Positions 53,100 to 64,000 of a stretch of 64,000 nucleotides of DNA are shown in pieces (within the stretch, counting starts at the first letter, position 1; each line of letters begins with the position of its first letter). Under the pieces are notes generated by a model. It worked only from the letters and a program-made list of their open reading frames with translations. It did not search any database and had not been told where the DNA came from. The stretch comes from Planctomycetota bacterium. Lineage in GTDB: Bacteria > Planctomycetota > J058 > JAJDCQ01. The stretch is taken from positions 1-64,000 of the forward strand of contig JAJDCQ010000239.1 in NCBI GenBank assembly GCA_029260755.1, read 5' to 3'. The position numbers and the translations under genes were made by a program.

Positions 53100-54773
53100 A
53101 TGCACGACCTCGACGTCATCGTGATCGGCTCCGGCGCCGGCGGCCTCGCCGCCGCGGTCGCCGCGGCCCGGGCCGGCAAGCGGGTGGCCGTCTTCGAGAA
53201 GCACTATCTGCCCGGCGGGTGGTGCCACACCTTCCCGCTCGGCGGCTACCGGTACAGCCCCGGGGTTCACTACCTCGGCGGGCTTCAGGAGGGCGGCGTC
53301 CTCCGCCGTCTCTACGAGGGGCTCGGTCTCGGCGAGGACCTCTCGTTCTACGAGCTCAACCCGACCGGCTTCGACCGCATCTGGATCGGCGACGAGCGCT
53401 TCGACATTCCCAAGGGCAAGGACACGTTCGCCGACACCCTCGCCGCGCGCTTCCCCGCCGAGCGCGACGGGATCCGGGCCTACCTCGACACCGTCGAGCG
53501 GATCGACGGGCAGCTCCGCGGCCTGATGTCTCTCAAGCCGCATCAACTCCTCACCCTGCCGTGGCGCGCCCGCGACATCCTGCGGTGGGGCTTTCGAACC
53601 GCCGGCAGCCTGATCGACGCCCACGTCCGCGATCCGAAGCTCCGCGCCGTCCTCGCGGGGCAGTCGGGCGATCACGGGCTGCCCCCGTCGATGGTCTCGG
53701 CGCCGGTGCACGCCGCCGTCGCCGCCCACTACTTCGAGGGCGGCTGGTATCCCAAGGGCGGCGGCGGCGCGCTGCCGCGCGCGCACATCCGCGCGCTTCG
53801 CCGCCACGGCGGTGAGATTCACGTCAAGACGCCGATCGATCGGATCCTCCTCGAGCGCGGCCGCGCGATCGGCGTGCGGCTCGGCGATGGGACCGAGGTG
53901 CGCGCCGACGTCGTCATCTGCAACGCCGACCCGGGCGTCACCTTCGAGCGGCTCGTAGGCCGCGAGAACCTCGGCTGGCGGCGACGCCGGGCGCTCGACC
54001 GGACGAGCTGGTCGGTCTCGGCGCTCAGCCTCTTCCTCGCCGTCGACATGGACGTCGACGCGGCCGGGCTCGACTCGGGCAACTCGTGGTTCTACCGCGA
54101 CGCCGACATCGAGAGCATCTACCGTCAGGGCCTCACCCCGTGGGGGCCGGAGCTCGACGAGATCCCCGGCATGTTCCTCACCACGACGACCCTCAAGGAT
54201 CCGAGCAAGGACTACCGGAGCGAGTCCCGCCGCGCGGGCCCCCACGCGGCGGTCCACACGATGGAGGCGTTCGCCTTCGTCTCCTGGGACGCCTACCGCC
54301 GCTGGGAGGAGAGCGCGGTCGGCGATCGGCCGGACGGCTACCGCGAGCTCAAGGACAAGCTCGAGGCGAAGATGCTCGAGGGGCTCGAGCGCCGCGTGCC
54401 CGGGATCCGCGACGCGGTCGTCTTCTCGGCGCTCGGCACGCCGCTCACGAACCTCCACTACTGCGCGGCGACCAACGGAAACCTCTACGGAAACGCCAAG
54501 ATCCGGAGTCAGGTCGGTCCGTTCTCGTTCCAGACCGCGACCGAGTTCCCCGGCCTCTTCCTCTGCGGCGCCAGCACGCTCGGCCACGGCGTCACCGGCG
54601 CGGCGATGTCGGGCCTCGTCGCCGCGAGGAAGGCGCTCGGGTGTCGGGTCCGCGACCTCCTCGGCGAGGACGAGGCCTCGATCACCCTCCTCGACGCGGA
54701 GACCGAGCGGCGCCGGATCCGCGCCGAGCGGGCCGTCGCGGCCGAGCCCGCGCTCGCGGCGGCGACCGCCTGA
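53100..54773 (+). CDS. FAD-dependent phytoene desaturase / retinol saturase-like oxidoreductase
   Basis: 557 aa. The N-terminal dinucleotide motif is VIGSGAGGLAAAVAAARAGKRVAVFEK, followed by LPGGWCHTF and YRYSPGVHYLGG, as in carotenoid isomerase/retinol 13,14-reductase relatives of phytoene desaturase. The C-terminal FAD contact reads GLFLCGASTLGHGVTGAAMSG. Length matches the family. The likely chemistry is FAD-dependent desaturation, saturation or isomerisation of a polyene or lipid. No phytoene synthase or other crt gene is present, so a carotenoid role is not proven. The adjacent TetR gene suggests control by a lipophilic ligand. Confidence 0.85.
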   Translation: MHDLDVIVIGSGAGGLAAAVAAARAGKRVAVFEKHYLPGGWCHTFPLGGYRYSPGVHYLGGLQEGGVLRRLYEGLGLGEDLSFYELNPTGFDRIWIGDERFDIPKGKDTFADTLAARFPAERDGIRAYLDTVERIDGQLRGLMSLKPHQLLTLPWRARDILRWGFRTAGSLIDAHVRDPKLRAVLAGQSGDHGLPPSMVSAPVHAAVAAHYFEGGWYPKGGGGALPRAHIRALRRHGGEIHVKTPIDRILLERGRAIGVRLGDGTEVRADVVICNADPGVTFERLVGRENLGWRRRRALDRTSWSVSALSLFLAVDMDVDAAGLDSGNSWFYRDADIESIYRQGLTPWGPELDEIPGMFLTTTTLKDPSKDYRSESRRAGPHAAVHTMEAFAFVSWDAYRRWEESAVGDRPDGYRELKDKLEAKMLEGLERRVPGIRDAVVFSALGTPLTNLHYCAATNGNLYGNAKIRSQVGPFSFQTATEFPGLFLCGASTLGHGVTGAAMSGLVAARKALGCRVRDLLGEDEASITLLDAETERRRIRAERAVAAEPALAAATA

Positions 54774-54775
54774 GG

Positions 54776-55363
54776 ATGGGGAGCCCCCTGCGAGCGCTCC
54801 GCCGCGAGCAGATCATCGCGGCGGCGCGCCGCATCGTCGCAGACGACGGTCTCGAGTCGCTCACGATCGCCGCCATCGAGAACGCGGTCGACTTCAGCCG
54901 CGGCGTCATCACCTACCACTTCCGCGACAAGGACGAGATCGTCGAGGCGGTCCTCCGGAGCGCCGTCGACGAGATCGACGCGAACCTCGTGGCGCTCGGC
55001 GGGCAAGACCTCGACCCCGAGGCACAGGTCGAGACCGCCCTCCGGACGGTGCTCCAGGGGTTCCTCGACCGCCCCGAGGCGGCGCGAATCCTGCTCTCGT
55101 TCTCGGGGAGGATCCACGCCGATCCGCGGATGGCGGCGATGAGCGCCGAGCTCTACGGCGGCTACCGCCGCTGGTCGGGCTCGCTCATCGAGGCGCACGG
55201 CGACCGCTTCGCCCCGGTCGATGCCGACGGCCTCGCGGGGGTGATGGTCGGGATCGTGATCGGGCTCGCGACGCAGACGTGGATGGACCCCGAGGGGTTC
55301 GACCCGGCGCCGGCGCTCGACGAGGCGTGCGCGGCGGTGCTGGCGAGGCTGCGGTCCGGGTAG
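54776..55363 (+). CDS. TetR-family transcriptional regulator
   Basis: 195 aa, two bases after the stop of the FAD enzyme gene. The N-terminal helix-turn-helix is typical: REQIIAAARRIVADDGLESLTIAAIENAVDFSRGVITYHFRDKDEIVEAVL. The C-terminal ligand domain is helical and variable, as usual. It is probably co-transcribed with the FAD enzyme gene and controls it, perhaps through the imperfect palindrome over the -10 at 53053-53068. Ligand unknown. Confidence 0.9.
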   Translation: MGSPLRALRREQIIAAARRIVADDGLESLTIAAIENAVDFSRGVITYHFRDKDEIVEAVLRSAVDEIDANLVALGGQDLDPEAQVETALRTVLQGFLDRPEAARILLSFSGRIHADPRMAAMSAELYGGYRRWSGSLIEAHGDRFAPVDADGLAGVMVGIVIGLATQTWMDPEGFDPAPALDEACAAVLARLRSG

Positions 55364-55375
55364 CGGGGTGCGCGT

Positions 55376-55770
55376 CGTGTTCGTGGAACATGCGCGTGGG
55401 CAGTGAGCTCGCGAGCCCGCCGCATGCAATCCGCGTCATCCGCGTAATCCGCGGTTCCCACTGGTTCCAACGCCGAGAGAGACGAACCGCGGATTTCGCG
55501 GATTACACGGATTGACTCGGGCCGAGCCATGGCCGACGCGTCGCGGTCCTCCGCCCGAGACTCCTGTTCCTGGAACATGCGCGTGGGCAGTGACTCGGGA
55601 GCCCGCCGCATGCAATCCGCGTGATCCGCGTAATCCGCGGTTCCCACTCGTTCGACGCCGAGAGAGACCGAACCGCGGATTACGCGGATTACGCGGATTG
55701 GACCGGACGGCGCCAAGCCGTTGCCGACGCGGCGCTGCGGTGGGCGCGAGACTCCTGTTCCTGGAACGGC
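55376..55770. repeat. Two tandem units (187 and 191 bp) with nested inverted repeats
   Basis: GGAACATGCGCGTGGGCAGTGA-type starts occur at 55385 and 55572, and the start of a third unit (GGAAC) at 55763. Each unit contains CATGCAATCCGCG...TAATCCGCGGTTCCCAC followed about 30 bp later by its inverted copy (GAACCGCGGATT...CGCGGATT). The CCGCGGATT-type words resemble dispersed intergenic repeats found in many environmental genomes. No gene is supported in this 418-bp gap. Confidence 0.75.
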
Positions 55771-55781
55771 CAACGAACGCG

Positions 55782-56036
55782 CTAGCCGGCGCTCGTCCCC
55801 GGCGTCGCGGGTTCGAGCAGCTCGATCCGGACGATGTGGACGAGCGAGACATGAGTGACGCGGGTCGCGATGTCGCGTCGGCGATCATCGACGGTGCCGA
55901 CGACGACGTCTCGGAGCGCGACGATCGCCATGTCGGGATGGTGCACGTCGAACGTCTGCCCGTCGGTCTGGTGGATTCGAAACGGCTTGAACGGCTGGGC
56001 CCGGGTGAACTGGGTGACGTCTTGCGGTCGAAACAT
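55782..56036 (-). CDS. Small conserved-looking protein, function unknown
   Basis: 84 aa from the ATG at 56036 (start MFRPQDVTQF; upstream GGGAGG). The core PFKPFRIHQTDGQTFDVHHPDMAIVALRDVVVG has the form F-x-P-F-x-I-x-x-T-D-G-x-x-F-x-V-x-H-P-x-x, which I recall as a small family widespread in planctomycetes and acidobacteria with no assigned role. Beta-rich and soluble. It lies 54 bp upstream of the divergently unrelated repeat region and 59 bp from the end of the macro/DUF4145 operon on the same strand. Confidence 0.7.
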   Translation of the reverse strand: MFRPQDVTQFTRAQPFKPFRIHQTDGQTFDVHHPDMAIVALRDVVVGTVDDRRRDIATRVTHVSLVHIVRIELLEPATPGTSAG

Positions 56037-56095
56037 CGTGCTTGTCTCCGACCTCCCTGAATCCACCTCGACCCTAGCAAGACGCTAACTGTCGT

Positions 56096-57172
56096 TCAAC
56101 CCGTCCGCACCTCCAGCCAGAACTCCAGCACCCGTTGCATGCACAGCAGGCACACCGCCAGGTCCGCGTCGCGGACCGCCGGCGGCCGTCGCTCTCCCCG
56201 GTCGCGCTCGTGGGCGGACTCGTTGCCGAGCACCCGGAGGACGTGCATGTAGCTCCGGATCCAGTCGGCGACGCCGTCGTCGGCCAGCCGATCGATCCGC
56301 CTCCACAGCTCGAACGCCCTGCGCTTGCTCGGCGCCGTCGGCTCGAGGTCGGTGACGACGAGCTCGACGAGGCGGCGTCCCATGATCCCGAGCTCGAAGC
56401 TGCGGCTCGCCTCGTTGTCGACGACGCGGCGGACCTCGTGGATCAGCCGGCTCTGCGCCGCGTTCGCGAGCGCCTCGGCGCGGTCGAGCCGCGCGCCGAG
56501 CTCGCGCCGGACGACGGCGACCAGCTCGCCCTTGGGGGCGGCGATGCGGTCGCGCCCGAGGACGCGGTCCATCGCCTCGTCGAGGCGCTCCACCTTCGCG
56601 GGGTTGAGCTCGATGAAGCAGACCCGCTCCAGATGCGCGAGGCGCGGGAGATGCCGGCGCGCGGCCTCGAGCAGCCCTCGCACGACCGGCTCCGGGTCGA
56701 GGTCGGCGCCGCCCGCGCCGAGGACCGGAACGAGCATCCGCCGGATCTCGATCCCCTTCGCCTCGAGGAGCGCGACGAGCGCGAAGAGGTTCTCGGTCGC
56801 CTCCTCGACCGACACCGCGAAGCCTATGTCCTCGACGCACGCCACCCGCCGGAAGCGCTCGTGACCGGTCGGCTTGCTGACCCACCAGCCGAGGGCGGTC
56901 TTGAGGTCGAACGCCGGTTCGACCGAGAGCTCGCCCACGTCGAGCCCGGCGCGCTCATGGAGCGATCCGATCAGGGTGTGGCTCACCTGCGCGTAGAGCC
57001 CGGGCGCCTGCGCGAGCGCCCTCAGGTCGCCCGCGACGACCGAGACCGCGAGGAGATCGACCGGGTCGGGGAAGCTCGTCGCGTCGCCGTGATGAAGCTC
57101 GAACGCCCGCGGCCCCCACCGGGTGTCGACCTCGACGAGGTTCACGAGGCGCGGCTCATCGGAGACGCTCAT
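56096..57172 (-). CDS. Macro-like / DUF4145(HEPN)-like protein, second tandem copy
   Basis: 358 aa. Residues 1-15 (SDEPRLVNLVEVDTRWGPRAFEL) are nearly identical to the upstream paralogue. About 20-215 resembles a divergent macro domain: ELHHGDATSF...DLLAVSV near the start and LVPVLGAGGADLDPEPVVRGLLEAARRHLP...VCFIELN later. Residues about 255-355 look like DUF4145, with an RSFELGIMGRRLVELVV entry, DWIRSYMHVLRVLGNESAHE (the R...GN..AH hallmark, His near 321) and a final helical ADLAVCLLCMQRVLEFWL. Its start overlaps the stop of the upstream paralogue (ATGA). Function unknown. Nucleotide sensing plus HEPN-like RNA or protein binding is inference. Confidence 0.75.
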   Translation of the reverse strand: MSVSDEPRLVNLVEVDTRWGPRAFELHHGDATSFPDPVDLLAVSVVAGDLRALAQAPGLYAQVSHTLIGSLHERAGLDVGELSVEPAFDLKTALGWWVSKPTGHERFRRVACVEDIGFAVSVEEATENLFALVALLEAKGIEIRRMLVPVLGAGGADLDPEPVVRGLLEAARRHLPRLAHLERVCFIELNPAKVERLDEAMDRVLGRDRIAAPKGELVAVVRRELGARLDRAEALANAAQSRLIHEVRRVVDNEASRSFELGIMGRRLVELVVTDLEPTAPSKRRAFELWRRIDRLADDGVADWIRSYMHVLRVLGNESAHERDRGERRPPAVRDADLAVCLLCMQRVLEFWLEVRTG

Positions 57173-58242
57173 CCCGATCTCCCGCTCTTCTGCCAGTCCG
57201 CCCAGAACTCGAGGAGCCGCTTCATCCCGTGAAGGCAGAGCGCCAGGTCGGCGTCGCGAATCTCCGCCGGAAAGCGCCTGGACGGAGGCCGGGCGTGAGC
57301 GACCTCGTTGCCGACGACCCGGACCAGATGCATGTACGACCGGATCCAGCGCGACAGGCCGACCTCGCCCAGACGCTCGATCCGACCCAGGAGATCGAAG
57401 GTCCGCGGCGTCGACTCGACGTCCGAGACGATGGCCTCGACGAGCTTGCGGGCCGCGACGCCGACGTCGAGCGCGCGGGTCTCCTCGGCCTCGATCGCCT
57501 GTCGCAGCTCCTCGATCCGGTCGCGCTCGGCCGGGGTCGCCCGGGTCTCGACGGCGGCGAGCCGCGCGAGCACGCCGCCCCGGAGGAGCTCGGTGAGCTG
57601 GTCTCGCGCGAGCCGGCTGCTCTTCCGGTCGAGGACGCGGTCCATCTCGACGTCGAGCCGATCGACCTTCGCCTCGTTCCGCTCGACGAAGAGGATCCGC
57701 TCGAGGTAGTCGAGCCGGGGGAGGTGCCTTCGCGCCGCCTCGAGGATGCCCCCGAGGACGCCCTCGAGCGGCATCCCGGCGTCGCCCGCGCCGAGGAGGG
57801 GAACCTGGGCCGTCCGCACCTGGACGCCCTTCGCCTCGAGGAACGCGATCAGGACGAAGAGCCCGTCGAGAGCCTCGGCCAGCTCGTGAGGGCGGTCCTC
57901 GATGTCTTCGAGGCAGGCGACCCACGCGGGCGCGGAGCTCGTCTCGGCGGCCCACCAGCCGAGCGCGGCGCGGAGGTCGACCGCCGGCTGCTGCGAGAGC
58001 TCGGCGACGTCGATCCCGGTCGCGGCCCGGAGCGCGCCGAACACGGTGTGGAGCTCGTCGTCCCAGCCTGACGGGTCGCGGCGGAGCTCGTCGAGGCGGG
58101 TCGACTTGACCGAGACGGCGATCAGATCGACCTCGGCGACCCTCGCCATCGCGTCCCCGTGGCGAAGCTCGAACGCCCGCGGGCCGAACCGGGTGTCGAT
58201 CTCGACGAGGTTCACGAGGCGAGGCTCGTCGGAGACGGTCAT
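57169..58242 (-). CDS. Macro-like / DUF4145(HEPN)-like protein, first tandem copy
   Basis: 357 aa, paralogue of the next gene throughout. The macro-like region has ELRHGDAMARVAEVDLIAVSV and VPLLGAGDAGMPLEGVLGGILEAARRHLPRLDYLERILFVERN. The C-terminal DUF4145-like domain has ARKLVEAIVSDV, RWIRSYMHLVRVVGNEVAHA (His near 316) and DADLALCLHGMKRLLEFW. A charged helical connector lies between (ETRATPAERDRIEELRQAIEAEE). Start and stop both overlap neighbours by 4 bp, placing it fourth in the chain rnc-mfd-membrane protein-copy 1-copy 2. The GAG loop of the macro-like part suggests a nucleotide or ADP-ribose pocket, unproven. Confidence 0.75.
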   Translation of the reverse strand: MTVSDEPRLVNLVEIDTRFGPRAFELRHGDAMARVAEVDLIAVSVKSTRLDELRRDPSGWDDELHTVFGALRAATGIDVAELSQQPAVDLRAALGWWAAETSSAPAWVACLEDIEDRPHELAEALDGLFVLIAFLEAKGVQVRTAQVPLLGAGDAGMPLEGVLGGILEAARRHLPRLDYLERILFVERNEAKVDRLDVEMDRVLDRKSSRLARDQLTELLRGGVLARLAAVETRATPAERDRIEELRQAIEAEETRALDVGVAARKLVEAIVSDVESTPRTFDLLGRIERLGEVGLSRWIRSYMHLVRVVGNEVAHARPPSRRFPAEIRDADLALCLHGMKRLLEFWADWQKSGRSG

Positions 58243-58843
58243 CGCGGCACGATCCTCGGCGTGGCGACTCGCTTCGCCGCGTCCGTGCCCACGAGCGCGC
58301 CCGGGAGACCGCCGAGGCCGGCGCCGGCGACGTGGCGAGGGGCGAGCTCGACGGCGAGGTCGAGCTGGCGTCCCGACTCGACCAGCGGCGTGATGTCGAT
58401 GAACCTGACCGCATCGCCCGGCCGTCCGATCGCGGTGTTCCCGCTGTCGGCCGTGGCGCGGACGAGCTCGGGATCCTGTTCCGCGTCTCGCGGGAGCCCG
58501 GCCGGAAACTGCGCTTCGAGGCGCACATGATCGAACTCGACGAGCTTCTGCGAGCGGTCGCGGGCGAAGTGAAGCTCCCAGGCGAACTTGACTCCATCGT
58601 CGCTGATCGTCGTCCCGAATAGTGGGGATGTGCTCCGCCTGGCGCGTGCCCCGGCGAGGACGATCCTGCCGTGAAACCACTCGAGCATCTTGCCCGCCGC
58701 ATTGGCGCGCTCCTGCTCGAGCTTGTAGGTCTCCCGCCGTCGTTGCACGAAGATGACACCGAACGTGACGAGGCCGACGACCATCGTTCCGAGCCCGATC
58801 GCGGTGCTCACGCGTGCCCTCGAGGATCCGCTCGCTCCGTCGC

Positions 58844-58847
<4 letters not shown>
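58239..58847 (-). CDS. Membrane-anchored protein encoded between mfd and the macro-like pair
   Basis: 202 aa. One TM helix (about 13-34, TAIGLGTMVVGLVTFGVIFV) is followed by a basic stop-transfer RRR and a coiled-coil-like stretch. A soluble beta-rich domain follows (FGTTISDDGVKFAWELHFARDRSQ, VRFIDITPLVESGRQLDLAVEL). A positive patch after the helix suggests the C-terminal part is cytosolic. No family recognised. It overlaps mfd upstream and the first macro-like gene downstream by 4 bp each, so it is translationally coupled to both. Confidence 0.7.
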
Positions 58848-62364
<3,517 letters not shown>

Positions 62365-62368
<4 letters not shown>

Positions 62369-63348
62369 CGCTGGCGACGCTCGCGCCGGGGCTCGCGCTC
62401 GAGGTCGAGGCCGGCGGCGAAGCCGTCGTCGTCGTCGTCGGCTCGAGCCGCGTCCCGGTCGTGGGCGTCGGCGTCGGCGTCAGCGTCGGACACCGGCGAT
62501 CGGGAGCGTCGTCGGCGCCGGCCAGGCGCCGTGGCATCGCCGCGGGCCAGCCGCGCCTCGAGCTCGGTGAGGGTCACCCGGGCGGCCGCCTGCTCGGCCT
62601 CCTTCTTGGTGTTGCCCTCGCCGGCGCCGAGCTCCTCGCCCTCGACGACCGCGACGACCCGGAAGAGCTTCCCGTGCTCCGGACCGATCACCGAGACGAC
62701 CCGATACGTCGGCGTGGTGCCCGACGCCCGCTGGGTGAGGTGCTGCAGGAGCGCCTTGTAGTTCTCGCCGACCCGGTCGGCGGTCGCCCGCTCGATGTCG
62801 TCGCCGAGGGCCACCTCGAGGATGAACCGCGCGGCCGGCTCGAGGCCGCCGTCGAGGTAGATCGCGCCGACGATCGACTCGAACGCGCCGGCGAGGAGCG
62901 ACGAGGGCAGCGCCCCGCGCTTTCCCCGGACGCCCTTGCTCACCGCGACGAGGTCGTCGACGCCGAGGCGGCGGGTCGCCTTGGCGAGGCTGCCGGTGCT
63001 CACCACGACCGACTTGCTCCGGGTGAGCTCGCCCTCGTCGCGATTCGGGAAGCGTCGGAACAGCTCCTCGGAGACGACGAGGCCGAGGATCGCGTCGCCG
63101 AGGAACTCCATCCGCTCGTTCGCGATCGCGCCGCTGCTCCGGAGCGAGGCGTGGGTCAGGGCGATCGCGAGGAGCTCCCGGTCGTCGAACTCGTAGTCGA
63201 TGATGTCCTCGACCGCCTCGAGCCGGTCGGGGTCGGCCGCGTCGGGGTCGGGCGAAGCTCGTCCGAGCGGCGCGGGGATGAGCCCGTCGCTCGAGGACGC
63301 CGGGCCCGGGCGAGCGAGCCGTCGAGAGGGGTGCGGATCGTTCTTCAT
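62365..63348 (-). CDS. rnc: Ribonuclease III with acidic C-terminal extension
   Basis: 327 aa from the ATG at 63348; an in-frame ATG at 63363 is equally possible. After an N-terminal Pro/Ser-rich extension the catalytic domain has ANERMEFLGDAILGLVVSEELF (signature) and downstream acidic residues (ESIVGAIYLDGG). A dsRNA-binding domain follows (NYKALLQHLTQ...YRVVSVIGPEHGKLFRVVAVVEGEELGAGEGNTKKEAEQAAA). The last 60 residues are an unusual Arg/Asp-rich tail with repeated DADADA. RNase III cuts double-stranded RNA in rRNA maturation and antisense control. It is first in a five-gene overlapping chain. Confidence 0.95.
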
Positions 63349-63475
63349 CGGGGGCGCGGGCATTCTAGCGAGCCCCCGGGGGGGCGGTAAAGCCCGGCGC
63401 AGCGGAGACGGGGACGGGTCGCGCCTCTTGCGTGGCGATATTGCCACGCTCGGGCGGTCGTGCTCTGGTGTTCTC

Positions 63476-64000
63476 ATGGCTCGATCCGGCGAGACGACGG
63501 GAGCGGGTACCGGCGCCGTGCCGGTCGGCGCGGGCGAGCGAGACCCCCAGGTCGGCGGGACGGCCACGATCGCGCGGGTGCTGATCGCGACGGCGCTCGC
63601 CCCGCTTCCGCTGGCGGCCCTCGCCCCCGCGCTCGCGCGGGCCGGCGCCGGCGAGGTGCTCGCGGCCGCGGCGGCGTTGACCGGGTTCGTCGCGGCGTTC
63701 GCGTTCGGCCTCGCCGTCGCCCGGGAGATCACCCTGCGGCGGCCCGACCGACGGCTCGCCGTCGGCCTCGTCGGCGGCCCGATCGCCTTCGCGCTCGCCT
63801 GCGCGGCCGCCCGATCGCTTCACGTGGTCGTGGGCAGTCAGGCGCCGCCCGCCGAGGCCATCGGCGCGCTCCTCGACCCGAGCGACCTGTCGTGGCTCCT
63901 CGGCGGGCGGCTCGGCTTCGTCGTCGCCGGCCTCGTCGGCGCCGCCGCCCTCGGCAGCGGCTACCTCGGCCTGATCACCCCGCGACGGGACCCCCGCGGG
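63476..64000 (+). CDS. Polytopic membrane protein, truncated by the window edge
   Basis: 175 codons are open from the ATG at 63476 to the end of the window with no stop. The visible part has a hydrophilic Gly/Thr-rich leader of about 28 residues and then Ala/Leu/Val/Gly-rich hydrophobic segments typical of TM helices (about 32-52, 60-82, 95-113 and 140-165). No family motif is seen in the available part. It is divergent from rnc across about 110 bp. Partial at the 3' end. Confidence 0.6.
   Translation, partial: MARSGETTGAGTGAVPVGAGERDPQVGGTATIARVLIATALAPLPLAALAPALARAGAGEVLAAAAALTGFVAAFAFGLAVAREITLRRPDRRLAVGLVGGPIAFALACAAARSLHVVVGSQAPPAEAIGALLDPSDLSWLLGGRLGFVVAGLVGAAALGSGYLGLITPRRDPRG

Noticed and set aside
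53100-54773. Carotenoid biosynthesis cluster
   Set aside because: Only one desaturase-like gene; no phytoene synthase or cyclase present.

Overview
The window is one contiguous, strongly GC-rich (roughly 70% by eye), densely coded stretch of bacterial chromosome with many GTG starts and 4-bp ATGA/GTGA overlaps. Seven large transmembrane Ser/Thr protein kinases (four with clear C-terminal TPR arrays), an ECF-type sigma factor of the kind encoded beside such kinases, a kinase fused to an FGE/SUMF1-like domain, and several secreted repeat proteins point to a planctomycete-like lineage. Myxococcota are the main alternative. No rRNA, tRNA, CRISPR array or intact insertion sequence was seen.

Layout. 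0.2-8.7 kb (minus): a lipoprotein, a kinase-TPR protein, a SWIM-ligase-WGR DNA ligase and a kinase-Ig-FGE fusion. 8.9-15 kb (plus): GAF histidine kinase, HAD hydrolase, an RHH regulator plus a small partner protein behind a promoter carrying three phased 8-bp boxes, and a kinase. 15-25.3 kb: a secreted HYR protein, an ECF sigma factor divergent from a kinase, and another kinase. 25.6-32.5 kb: a secreted thioredoxin/toroid/metallopeptidase fusion and a group of small membrane proteins. 32.6-40.4 kb: two overlapping giant kinase-TPR genes. 40.5-43.5 kb (minus): peroxiredoxin, 7Fe ferredoxin and a TerB-fused CysJ-like reductase, a plausible electron-transfer/peroxide unit. 43.7-46 kb: two radical SAM enzymes. 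46.1-55.8 kb: mutL, a secreted protein made of eight DGRF repeats, an FAD desaturase-like enzyme with a TetR regulator, and several intergenic inverted or tandem repeats.

56.1-63.4 kb (minus) is the most unusual locus: rnc, mfd, a membrane-anchored protein and two tandem paralogues with a macro-like N-terminal region and a DUF4145/HEPN-like C-terminus are joined by four successive 4-bp stop/start overlaps. This five-gene chain ties RNase III and transcription-repair coupling to an undescribed protein pair and is my best candidate for a new system. A membrane protein on the plus strand runs off the right edge.

A recurring extended -10-like element GCTAnnnT lies upstream of at least seven genes and may be the local housekeeping promoter signature. 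All functions are read from sequence motifs; no database search was run.
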